Origin: a virus
DNA length: 21,418 nucleotides
Reading direction: 5' to 3' (one strand)
IMG/VR virus record: IMGVR_UViG_3300027901_000043
Location: 1-21,418 of that record
How positions within the stretch are numbered: position 1 is the first letter of the stretch; each line of letters starts with the position of its first letter. Of this stretch, positions 1-6,417 are shown piece after piece. The notes beneath the pieces were generated by a model, which did not search any database, was not told where the DNA came from, and saw only the letters and a list, made by a program, of their open reading frames with translations. A program made the translations under genes and the position numbers.

Positions 1-2
1 TA

Positions 3-269
3 ACTGGTTGGATCGCAGAAGCAGAAACAAACCCAGGTAGTCCATCGCCTACAGCATCTTATGATATAACGTTATTAAATCCTGATTCTGTAGACGTTTT
101 AGGAGGAGAAGGTGCGGATAGGTCGGCTACTGCGTCAGAATCCATTTTGCCAAAAATTGGTAATGGTTATGGCGAAAAATTTGTAAGCTCTGTTCTTACA
201 ATGGCAATCGCTAATCAATCTGTTAACTCCGCCGTTGGTACGTTTAAGATAATAGTCAGAAAGGTTTGA
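3..269 (+). CDS. C-terminal part of a beta-rich phage structural-type protein (5' truncated)
   Basis: The reading frame is open from the window edge to a TGA at 267-269 and gives 88 residues. The start lies outside the window. It contains a stretch with the composition of a virion beta-sandwich protein (P-T-A-S-Y-D-I-T-L near the left end, then V-D-V-L-G-G-E-G-A-D-R, and a final G-T-F-K-I-I-V-R-K-V strand). From memory, proteins with this YDITL...DVLGG pattern are common small neck or structural proteins in phage genomes, but I cannot assign a specific role. It sits just upstream of two tiny ORFs and the terminase genes. Function is inference; that the frame is coding is well supported by its composition and by the ribosome site for the next ORF placed at its end. 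Confidence 0.6.
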   Translation, partial: TGWIAEAETNPGSPSPTASYDITLLNPDSVDVLGGEGADRSATASESILPKIGNGYGEKFVSSVLTMAIANQSVNSAVGTFKIIVRKV

Positions 270-271
270 CA

Positions 272-412
272 ATGAATCCTCTAACATTATGGACAAGCAT
301 GAGACCGATGGTCAAGATGACAATAATCATATGCATAACGATTATATTTGTTGCGGCTATGGTGACAGGTTATTTTGATGAAATATTGAGTCTTATGCCT
401 ATGGCGAAGTAA
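272..412 (+). CDS. small single-span membrane protein
   Basis: This 46-residue ORF starts 2 bases after the previous stop, with an AAAGG ribosome site at 260-264. Residues about 17-34 form one hydrophobic segment (ITIIFVAAM in its core) preceded by basic residues R11 and K15, so the N-terminus probably stays in the cytoplasm. The tail is short and slightly acidic. Small one-span proteins next to late genes are often holins, spanin parts or superinfection-exclusion proteins, but nothing here decides between them. No endolysin gene is next to it in the window. I do not recognise the family. That it is a real gene is inferred from tight spacing and the clean transmembrane pattern. Confidence 0.5.
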   Translation: MNPLTLWTSMRPMVKMTIIICITIIFVAAMVTGYFDEILSLMPMAK

Positions 413-444
413 GACTTTTCATAATAATTACAAGAGGTTATAAA

Positions 445-558
445 ATGCCTAAAAAACTGCATAAAGCACTAAAAAAAACAGCGAGGGAGAAAGGGCTGAA
501 GGGTGACAAGGCCAAGGCTTATGTTTATGGGACTATGAAAAGGAAAGGTAAGAAATAA
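445..558 (+). CDS. small very basic protein with AYVYGT motif
   Basis: A 37-residue, lysine-rich ORF (about 15 K/R). The ribosome site is AGAGG at 433-437. Its TAA at 556-558 overlaps the ATG of the small terminase gene (TAATG), which indicates translational coupling. The core reads K-K-T-A-R-E-K-G-L-K-G-D-K-A-K-A-Y-V-Y-G-T-M. From memory, a (K/R)KGL-G-x-x-A-x-A-YVYGT core recurs in small ORFs near phage packaging genes, usually annotated as hypothetical. Its charge would suit nucleic-acid binding, but that is inference. Its position directly before terS suggests a packaging or head-assembly link. Confidence 0.55.
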   Translation: MPKKLHKALKKTAREKGLKGDKAKAYVYGTMKRKGKK

Positions 559-962
559 TGGTAGCTGGTAGGCCATTGAAATTTAAAACACCGGAAGAGT
601 TGCAAGAGGAAATAGACTGGTATTTTTTCGAGGCTGAATACGATTGTTGCGGATATCCAAGAGACACAAGGAAGTACATAACTATAACAGGTCTTGCACT
701 TCATCTTGGTTTCGCTGATAGGCAAAGTGTTCAAGACTACAGAAAGAGAGACAAATTTTCTTTCACAATAAAAAGAGCTTGCACAATTATAGAAAATTAT
801 CTTGAAGAATGTTTGTTTGGTAACAATGTTACCGGGATAATATTTAATCTCAAAAATAATTTCGGGTGGAAAGATAAGAGCGAGCAAGAGATATACGGTA
901 AGGGTGGGAAAGATTTAAAATGGGAAGTCGAGATCGTTAAACCAAAGGATAACAATGCCTAA
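558..962 (+). CDS. terS: terminase small subunit (P22 gp3-like)
   Basis: 134 residues. The small terminase recognises the packaging site on concatemeric phage DNA and hands it to the large subunit. The N-terminus G-R-P-L-K-F-K-T-P-E-E-L matches the opening of P22 gp3-type packaging proteins (GRPxKFxTPEEL). It is followed by a helical DNA-binding region with a helix-turn-helix-like part (ITGLALHLGFADRQSVQDY, residues about 42-60) and a short charged tail. P22 gp3 is somewhat longer (about 162 residues), so this is a compact member. The start overlaps the upstream stop, and its own stop overlaps the start of terL by 8 bases. The pac site, which in P22 lies inside gene 3, cannot be located by eye. 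Confidence 0.85.
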   Translation: MVAGRPLKFKTPEELQEEIDWYFFEAEYDCCGYPRDTRKYITITGLALHLGFADRQSVQDYRKRDKFSFTIKRACTIIENYLEECLFGNNVTGIIFNLKNNFGWKDKSEQEIYGKGGKDLKWEVEIVKPKDNNA

Positions 963-2391
963 AATACAGCTACCAGAAAAATTGCAAAGGATACTTACAA
1001 CCAAGGCGAGGATAATTGTTTTGATTGGTGGTAGGTCTTCTGCAAAATCTGAAAGTGCCGGGCGTTTTCTTTTGATGAAAAGTCAGACTGAAAGGGCTGA
1101 TGTTTTATGTGGTCGTGAATTTCAAACATCTATAGACGATTCCGTCCATAAACTATTAAGGAATTTGATAACAAGAATACCAGCACCAGGCTTTGAAGTA
1201 ACTGATAAAAAAATAGATTGCACCACCGGTGGGTGCTTTAGGTTCAAAGGGTTCTCAAGAAACCCAGAGGCGGTTAAATCTGCCCAAGACTTTAAATATG
1301 CATGGATGGAAGAAGCACAGACGGCAAGCCAGGCGACAATAGACGACTTACTGCCAACCATTAGAGCAACAGGATCGCAAATACTATTTACTGCCAATCC
1401 ACAATCATCAGCCGACCCATTCAGCAAGAGGTTTATTGTTCCTTTCTTACACCAGCTTAGGACAGATGGATATTACGAAGATGATATGCATTTAATCATA
1501 ATGTGTAATTGGCGTGATAATCCGTGGCATGAAGAACTTGAACAGCAAAGACTATGGGATTTCGAGCACTTACCAAGGGCTAAATATGATTGGATTTGGG
1601 AAGGTGCATTCAACGATAGTATAGAAGATCCTTTAATTTTAGCTGAATGGTTTGATTCATGTATCGACGCACACAAGGTATTAGGATTTGAACCAATAGG
1701 TGTTAGGTTTTCTTCTCATGATCCATCAGACACAGGGCCAGATAATAAAGGATTCGCTTTTAGACATGGCTCTGTTGTACTTGACATACAGGAAAAGATA
1801 GATGGTGATATAAACGTTGGTGGTGATTGGGCTTTAGGGTTAGCTTTAAACCATAATTCTGACGCTTACACATGGGATTGTGACGGAATGGGTGTTGGGT
1901 TAAACAGACAGACAACAGCAGCATTCAGTGGTAAAAATACAACAATAAGCATGTTCAAAGGGTCAGAAGGTGTGGATAACCCTGATTCAATATTTGAACC
2001 TACAGACAAAGCACCAATACAAGATCAGAAAACAAACAAACAAGCGCTAAAGAATAAACGAGCGCAATATTATTTCGAACTTAGAAAAAGAGTATACAAA
2101 ACATTCAGGGCGATAAACGGAGAATACCATGATCCAGACACATTAATATCTTTTGATTCATCAATAAAGTTATTGCCTAAATTAAGATCTGAATTGTGTA
2201 GAATGCCTATTAAGCCAAATGGCGCTGGACTATTTGAACTATACTCAAAACCTGAAATGAAAAGCAAATTTAAATTTGAATCTCCAAACCTTGCGGATTC
2301 TGTTATGATGCTGACGCGTACGCCACACCAACCAAACATAAGTACATTTACAATGCCAAAACCAATAAAACCAGTCGGGAGACGTAGATAA
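955..2391 (+). CDS. terL: terminase large subunit (packaging ATPase and nuclease)
   Basis: 478 residues. It drives DNA into the procapsid and makes the headful cut. The ATPase half shows a Walker A-type loop GGRSSAKS (residues 25-32), a Walker B segment YAWMEEA (115-121, with E119/E120 as catalytic carboxylates) and the coupling motif FTANP (145-149). The C-terminal half has the RNase H-type nuclease acids expected of the family: D256 in SSHDPSD, D308/D310 in WDCDGMG and D448 in NLADSV. All key residues are present, so it should be active. Length is close to P22 gp2 (about 499). The start overlaps terS by 8 bases, and the stop shares an A with the portal ATG. Ribosome site AAAGGA at about 944-949. 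Confidence 0.95.
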   Translation: MPKIQLPEKLQRILTTKARIIVLIGGRSSAKSESAGRFLLMKSQTERADVLCGREFQTSIDDSVHKLLRNLITRIPAPGFEVTDKKIDCTTGGCFRFKGFSRNPEAVKSAQDFKYAWMEEAQTASQATIDDLLPTIRATGSQILFTANPQSSADPFSKRFIVPFLHQLRTDGYYEDDMHLIIMCNWRDNPWHEELEQQRLWDFEHLPRAKYDWIWEGAFNDSIEDPLILAEWFDSCIDAHKVLGFEPIGVRFSSHDPSDTGPDNKGFAFRHGSVVLDIQEKIDGDINVGGDWALGLALNHNSDAYTWDCDGMGVGLNRQTTAAFSGKNTTISMFKGSEGVDNPDSIFEPTDKAPIQDQKTNKQALKNKRAQYYFELRKRVYKTFRAINGEYHDPDTLISFDSSIKLLPKLRSELCRMPIKPNGAGLFELYSKPEMKSKFKFESPNLADSVMMLTRTPHQPNISTFTMPKPIKPVGRRR

Positions 2392-4547
2392 TGCCACTAA
2401 AATTACATGAGCTGAAAAGATACCACGATAAAGCGTTCGAATCTGGACAGGTTAACCGAGAACGAGCGGCAGAAGATAACGTTTTCTTTTGGTTGACACA
2501 TTGGGATGATACAGCCTGGGCGAATTCTATGCTTGAGTATCGTGGCGAGTTTGACATGCTCCAAAGTGCTGTTAAACAGGTGCAGGCCGATCTCGCATCA
2601 AATCCAATTCAAAATGATTTCGAAGCTATTAACGATACTCCGGACGAGGTGGCAGACTTGGCAGATGGTTTGTATAGACGTGACGCGAATAGTAACACAT
2701 CTCTTGAGGCTTATAAAGTAGGGTCACAAGAATGCACAATATGTGGGGTGGGTGCATGGTTGTTGGAAACAAAATACAAATCAAATAGAACAGGTGACAA
2801 AAAGCAAAAGATAGTAAGGCGGCCAGTATATGAAGCAAACAACAATGGATTTTGGGACCCGAACGCAAAGAGAATAGATAAATCAGATGCTGATTACTTT
2901 TCTCTATTATGGGCATACTCAGAAGATGGATACAAAAAACTTGTCAAAGAATTGACAGGTGAAGAACTCGAAACCATATCAACTGAATCTTTCAGCCATC
3001 CGGAACATTCATACCAATTTCCGTGGATCGGTGGTGAAGGCAAAAAGATATTTGTTGCTGAATTTTATCACCGGGAGAAAGTAAAAGAGAAATTACTCAC
3101 AATGCAAGATCCTTTCGGTGGGGTTCAGCTATTAAGAGAACGGTCGCTTGAAACTGTGATGGACGAAATGCTAGAACTTGGGTTCACAATCGTTGATGAA
3201 AAAGAGATTGAAGTATGGGAGGTTAGAAAATATATTGCCTCCGGTGCTGAAATACTAAACGGTAAAATGAAAGACGATGAGCGAACAGGAGAACGCATTG
3301 CAGGTGAGAATATACCTGTTGTTCCAGAGTATGGAGAAATTGCAATAGTAGAGGGTGAGGTTCACTATGAGGGTGTGATAAGAAGGGCTAAAGACGGTCA
3401 ACGAATGCGAGACTTCTCGTTCTCTTATCTGTCTGATATTTTCTCAAAGGGTCCACGTGAGAAACCAATATTCACCAAGGAACAGCTTGCTTCTCTAGAA
3501 TATATGTATGATATGTCAGGTTCTGATAATAACTTTCCTTATTTGTTACAAAATAGTAGAGATGCAAACGGAAGAGAGTTACCATTCGGCCCGGTTGGAA
3601 TGTTGCCAGCACCAAATATACCACCAGCATTGGCGGCGGCAATAGAGCTATCATCAACAGCGATCAGGGAAGTCGCAAACCCTGGACTACCCCAAGATAT
3701 TGCAGACCCAGACACAAGCGGAAAGGCTGTTCTTGCACTCCAAGCAAGACTTGATATGCAGTCAATGATATACCAGGAAAATAAGAAATTTGCTATGAGG
3801 CGTGACGGTGAGATTTATATCTCAATGGCTTCAGAAATTTACGATATCCCAATGAAAGAGAAGATTGAACTTCCAGACGGCACGAAAAAAGAAGTTGAGA
3901 TCATGCAGTCGGTGATCGATGAGGAAACCGGGGAACCTGTATTCCTCAATGATTTACGTATGGCTGAGTTCGATATAACAAGCAGGATAGGAGCCTCATA
4001 CTCAAGCCAGCGTGACCAGACATTGGATAGACTTGAAACAACTCTTGCGGGTATGGCCCCAGATGACCCGATGAGAAAAGCAATGCAATTGAAGATCATC
4101 CAGCTTTCAGACGGCGTAGAAATGGAAGACCTGAAAGAATACGCAAACAAACAGCTTGTACTTTCTGGAATTAAACAACCTGAAACCGACGAAGAAAAGG
4201 AACTACTTGCACAGGCCCAGGCACAACCACCAGAGAAGGACGCTGCTATGGTATTAGCTGAAGCAGAACAATTAAAGGGCCAAGCAGATATCATGGAAGA
4301 AAAACGGCAAGGTATACAGATGCAGCTTGACGATGAAAACGAAAAATCTAAACAACAGATTGATGTATTTAGGGCAACAACTGACAGATTGAAAGTTCAA
4401 GTAGAAGCTCAAAAAGCCGGGGCCGTCATAAGCAAAACCAATGTTGAAACAGTTGGAAAACAGCTTGAGAATGAATCTAAAATGATAGAAGAAGACTATT
4501 CGACTAAAAGCAATGAAGAATTATTCAAGATGTTATTAGCAGGTTAA
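2391..4547 (+). CDS. portal protein (P22 gp1-like)
   Basis: 718 residues, nearly the length of P22 gp1 (about 725). Portal rings of twelve subunits sit at one capsid vertex and form the DNA channel, the dock for terminase and later for the tail. Recognisable P22-type landmarks run along the protein: WDD near residue 40 followed by LEYRGEFDML, GVGAWLLETKY around 118-128, FWDPNAKRIDKSDA around 153-166, EYGEIAIVEGEVHYEGVIR, KDGQRMRDF, AMRRDGEIY and YANKQLVLSGIKQPET. The C-terminal ~110 residues are Q/E/K-rich helix, matching the long barrel that P22 uses to sense packaged DNA. It overlaps terL by one base. The next gene starts 2 bases after its stop. Confidence 0.95.
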   Translation: MPLKLHELKRYHDKAFESGQVNRERAAEDNVFFWLTHWDDTAWANSMLEYRGEFDMLQSAVKQVQADLASNPIQNDFEAINDTPDEVADLADGLYRRDANSNTSLEAYKVGSQECTICGVGAWLLETKYKSNRTGDKKQKIVRRPVYEANNNGFWDPNAKRIDKSDADYFSLLWAYSEDGYKKLVKELTGEELETISTESFSHPEHSYQFPWIGGEGKKIFVAEFYHREKVKEKLLTMQDPFGGVQLLRERSLETVMDEMLELGFTIVDEKEIEVWEVRKYIASGAEILNGKMKDDERTGERIAGENIPVVPEYGEIAIVEGEVHYEGVIRRAKDGQRMRDFSFSYLSDIFSKGPREKPIFTKEQLASLEYMYDMSGSDNNFPYLLQNSRDANGRELPFGPVGMLPAPNIPPALAAAIELSSTAIREVANPGLPQDIADPDTSGKAVLALQARLDMQSMIYQENKKFAMRRDGEIYISMASEIYDIPMKEKIELPDGTKKEVEIMQSVIDEETGEPVFLNDLRMAEFDITSRIGASYSSQRDQTLDRLETTLAGMAPDDPMRKAMQLKIIQLSDGVEMEDLKEYANKQLVLSGIKQPETDEEKELLAQAQAQPPEKDAAMVLAEAEQLKGQADIMEEKRQGIQMQLDDENEKSKQQIDVFRATTDRLKVQVEAQKAGAVISKTNVETVGKQLENESKMIEEDYSTKSNEELFKMLLAG

Positions 4548-4549
4548 CA

Positions 4550-5356
4550 ATGGAAGAGCTAAAAGGTATATCAGGAATTCAACCTGAATACAGAAAACCT
4601 CGGAGTGTTATGGAAAAGCTTGAGGGTTTTAAAAGTAAAATCTTTAAAGATTCTGTGATGGAACCAGGCTTTATAGAATCGTTGACGGCACCGGAAGGCT
4701 CACCGATTGATTATGAAAACGTTTCAAGCCTTGCTGGTGGTAGAATCCGTGAGGCGATTGTCGACCCATTAAAAAGATACGGAAAAGCATTACACAAAGG
4801 GTTCTCAGGGAAGCCTATAACAATAAAAGATCAATTAGATTTGATAGAGGGTATGATTGATACAACTATTGGAGGCTTGTTCACACATGGGGTGAAGAAG
4901 GGTGGGTTTGACCCTAATGATCTCTATTCTTTTCCTGCTTTTAGTCGTGTTGGCAAAGAGGGTAAGCTTATAGGAGGGCAAAGGCTTAAAGAACTTGGTA
5001 GTCCACGGCCTACGAAAGATATAGATTTGTTGATTTATGATGAGAGCAAGAAATTATTTGACACAAGCGGAGAACATGACATAATAAATGCAGCCAAAAA
5101 CGATTTTTTAAAAGAGATATGGAATAAAAATTTAGACAATGAAGAAGTATCCTTAAATTCTCTTTTAGAGTTAAAAGGATACTCCTTCATACAGCATTTG
5201 CAGAATATGAATTTTGAAAAAGCGGCAACAGATGAGTTCGATATTAAGTTCTTAGCGGGCCAGTTGGGAGAAAAAACTAACTTGAATACTCTTAAAAAAC
5301 ACGTCGCTCCTGGTGAACTGTCGGAAGTAGCAAAAGTTGTTAATGAGGGTCTTTAA
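4550..5356 (+). CDS. two-domain protein with nucleotidyltransferase-like C-terminal domain
   Basis: 268 residues. The N-terminal half (1-130) is unrecognised. The C-terminal half has the pattern of pol-beta-type nucleotidyltransferases seen in AbiEii/MNT-like proteins: I-G-G at 141-143, G150-S151, R153, T155, the D157-I-D159 metal pair, then L-L-E-L-K (205-209) and E229-F-D231-I-K-F-L where such proteins often have their third acid. All metal-binding positions look intact. Reaction and substrate are unknown. Residues 140-268 are about half identical to the minus-strand gene at 5858-6265. It lies 2 bases after portal with weak ribosome-site signal (AGG), so it is probably translated with the head genes. 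Its 3' end overlaps the convergent minus-strand gene by 17 bases inside a hairpin. It could be a phage-borne toxin or defence effector, an ejected enzyme, or a modifier; I cannot choose. Confidence 0.65.
   Translation: MEELKGISGIQPEYRKPRSVMEKLEGFKSKIFKDSVMEPGFIESLTAPEGSPIDYENVSSLAGGRIREAIVDPLKRYGKALHKGFSGKPITIKDQLDLIEGMIDTTIGGLFTHGVKKGGFDPNDLYSFPAFSRVGKEGKLIGGQRLKELGSPRPTKDIDLLIYDESKKLFDTSGEHDIINAAKNDFLKEIWNKNLDNEEVSLNSLLELKGYSFIQHLQNMNFEKAATDEFDIKFLAGQLGEKTNLNTLKKHVAPGELSEVAKVVNEGL
5087..5109. repeat. left copy of a 23-bp perfect inverted repeat
   Basis: These 23 bases are identical, in reverse complement, to 6111-6133. Both copies encode the same in-frame peptide, N-A-A-K-N-D-F, within the two nucleotidyltransferase-like domains. 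It is the longest exact match I see between the two diverged genes. Confidence 0.85.
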
Positions 5357-5522
5357 TATTTAAATATTCTATTAATAGACCCTCAACTATCTTACCTTTT
5401 GAACCATCCTGTTCCATTAGTTTGTCAAGTATTCGTTGCTGTATTCTAACCCCTGACATCCTGACACGTTTTATCCGTTTCGGCAACTTAGGTCTACCTG
5501 GTTTAAGTATTTTTTGGGTCAT
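5340..5522 (-). CDS. small ribbon-helix-helix-like DNA-binding protein
   Basis: 60 residues using the ATG at 5522, four bases after the stop of the upstream minus-strand gene. The frame is open further upstream to 5627, but that start would overlap the neighbour by about 100 bases, so the coupled start is preferred. No good ribosome site is seen, which fits coupling. A very basic N-terminus (KPGRPKLPKRIKRVR, residues 7-21) leads into V25-R-I-Q-Q-R-I-L-D-K-L and G40-S-K-G-K-I-V-E-G-L-L-I-E-Y-L, the strand-helix-turn-helix layout of CopG/Arc-type repressors. Such proteins bind DNA as dimers and often repress their own promoter or act as antitoxins. It is the last gene of the minus-strand cassette. 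The family call comes from pattern, not search. Confidence 0.55.
   Translation of the reverse strand: MTQKILKPGRPKLPKRIKRVRMSGVRIQQRILDKLMEQDGSKGKIVEGLLIEYLNIKDPH
5344..5385. terminator. bidirectional hairpin at convergent gene ends
   Basis: A perfect 9-base inverted repeat (TGAGGGTCT at 5344-5352 with AGACCCTCA at 5377-5385) continues inward as TTAAT/ATTAA (5353-5357 with 5371-5375, one bulged base), leaving an A/T-rich loop at 5358-5370. It covers the stop codon of the plus-strand 268-residue gene and the last codons of the minus-strand RHH-like gene. Its position between convergent genes suits a two-way terminator. T-runs beyond the stem are weak on both sides (CTTACCTTTT on plus, AACAACTTTT on minus), so efficiency is uncertain. 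Confidence 0.65.
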
Positions 5523-5526
5523 AACG

Positions 5527-5853
5527 CTAAACCATAGACAATGATTGATCTGCTTTGCGGATAAATGACTCCCATTTCTCCAACTTAGCAAAAAGAATAG
5601 CAGGTATTGCGATAACACATTCGGCATTTTGGTAATAACAATTTTTCCAACCGAATTTATTCATGTATGCGTTTGGAACATATTCACCAGTAGTATATTT
5701 TCTATATCCAAATTGAGTAGAATTAACTATCTCAAAATCATTTTCCCCTTTCACAAGCTTTGTTGCTTTTCCAAAATTATTTTTCCGTGCAAAGCTATTT
5801 GACTTTGTTTTGATCTCTGATATTACGTCTTTTGCTAATTCTAATTTGTTCAT
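5527..5853 (-). CDS. unrecognised 108-residue protein of the minus-strand cassette
   Basis: 108 residues, soluble, slightly basic, with a lysine-rich N-terminal helix (residues 1-35) and a C-terminal amphipathic part rich in aromatic residues (Y50, Y53, Y58-V-P-N-A-Y63, F68-G-W, Y73-Y74, W94). There is no signal peptide or membrane span and no family I recognise. A ribosome site of AAGGGG type lies in the last codons of the upstream gene, whose stop is four bases before this ATG. The next gene starts four bases after its stop, so the three genes look like one operon. By position between a nucleotidyltransferase-like gene and a DNA-binding gene it could be a partner or inhibitor; this is inference only. 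Confidence 0.55.
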   Translation of the reverse strand: MNKLELAKDVISEIKTKSNSFARKNNFGKATKLVKGENDFEIVNSTQFGYRKYTTGEYVPNAYMNKFGWKNCYYQNAECVIAIPAILFAKLEKWESFIRKADQSLSMV

Positions 5854-5857
5854 GATG

Positions 5858-6265
5858 TTATCCCCTTTTTATTGAATTTATTATTTTTGTTATCTCAGAA
5901 AGTTCACCATCTGAAATATAATGTTTTACATTGTTGAAATAGACACAAAAGTTAAGTTTTCTAACGAGAAATTTAATATCAAATTCGTCGTTGTCTGCTT
6001 TTTGAAAATTCATGTTTTGGCAGTGTTGGACGAAGCTATAACATTTTAATTCCAAAAGAGAGTTTAATGACATATCTTTATTGTCTTTTTCTTTCTTCCA
6101 TATTTTCATAAAAAAATCGTTTTTGGCTGCATTAATATAATCTACATTTTTTATATGATCGTGTGAAAACATCTCTTTTTCTTTATCATATATCATATAG
6201 TCAGAATCGTCTGTGTGTCTTGAACTACCAAGCTCTCTTAACTTTTGGCCGCCTATTAAAAGCAT
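5858..6265 (-). CDS. stand-alone nucleotidyltransferase-like protein, paralogue of the 4550-5356 gene
   Basis: 135 residues, equal to the C-terminal domain only of the plus-strand gene. It shows I4-G-G, G13-S14, R16, T18, D20-S-D22 and later L-L-E-L-K (70-74) and E94-F-D96-I-K-F-L. The metal pair is kept, but the isoleucine between the two aspartates is serine, and the segment after residue 100 diverges, so activity is uncertain. About half of aligned residues match the plus-strand copy, best in INAAKNDF, SLNSLLELK and DEFDIKFL. It is first in the minus-strand operon, with a strong ribosome site (AAGGAG, 6277-6272, 6 bases before the ATG) and its own promoter. Base composition is AT-richer than the flanking head genes, suggesting separate acquisition. 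Confidence 0.7.
   Translation of the reverse strand: MLLIGGQKLRELGSSRHTDDSDYMIYDKEKEMFSHDHIKNVDYINAAKNDFFMKIWKKEKDNKDMSLNSLLELKCYSFVQHCQNMNFQKADNDEFDIKFLVRKLNFCVYFNNVKHYISDGELSEITKIINSIKRG
6111..6133. repeat. right copy of the 23-bp perfect inverted repeat
   Basis: Reverse complement of 5087-5109, within the minus-strand nucleotidyltransferase-like gene. The pair encloses about 1 kb that holds the two other cassette genes and the bidirectional hairpin. Confidence 0.85.
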
Positions 6266-6292
6266 TTATCTCTCCTTGTTTTAGTATGGTTA

Positions 6293-6321
6293 ATATTACA
6301 ATATAATATAATAAATGTCAA
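6293..6321 (-). promoter_or_regulatory. sigma70-type promoter of the minus-strand cassette
   Basis: On the minus strand a perfect TTGACA (6321-6316) is followed after 17 bases by TAATAT (6298-6293), 4 of 6 matches to TATAAT, in an A/T-only spacer. The predicted start near 6286 leaves a leader of about 20 bases carrying the AAGGAG ribosome site. An 8-bp palindrome AAGCGCTT (6320-6327) touches the -35 box and could be an operator. Confidence 0.6.
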
Positions 6322-6371
6322 GCGCTTTATTAAGGTGATAGAAATATTTTATGCATATATTGGCATAGAAC

Positions 6372-6400
6372 TTGACTTTTACATGTAAAAAATATAAAAT
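6372..6400 (+). promoter_or_regulatory. sigma70-type promoter reading into scaffold and coat genes
   Basis: TTGACT (6372-6377, 5 of 6) and TAAAAT (6395-6400, 5 of 6) are separated by exactly 17 bases. The predicted start is near 6406. This would restart plus-strand transcription after the bidirectional hairpin and the minus-strand cassette. Its -35 box lies about 50 bp from that of the minus-strand promoter, so the two are divergent and close enough to share a regulator. Confidence 0.6.
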
Positions 6401-6411
6401 TTACATGTAAA
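6377..6411. promoter_or_regulatory. twin palindromic operator on the forward promoter
   Basis: Two perfect palindromes share the core TTTACATGTAAA: 6377-6390 (14 bp) and 6400-6411 (12 bp). Their centres (6383.5 and 6405.5) are 22 bp apart, about two helical turns, so two dimers would bind the same face of DNA. The first fills the spacer and touches the -35 box; the second covers the end of the -10 box and the start site. This is the geometry of a repressor site. The ribbon-helix-helix-like protein at 5340-5522 is the only regulator-like gene in the window; that it binds here is inference. Confidence 0.6.
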
Positions 6412-6417
6412 AATATA

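Noticed and set aside
5523-5627. An upstream start giving a 95-residue version of the RHH-like protein
   Set aside because: It would overlap the 108-residue gene by about 100 bases. The ATG four bases after that gene's stop fits the coupled operon, and the extra residues look like out-of-frame sequence of the neighbour.
6377-6411. Palindromes as attachment or recombination site
   Set aside because: No integrase or recombinase gene is visible, and their exact placement over a promoter is better explained as operators.
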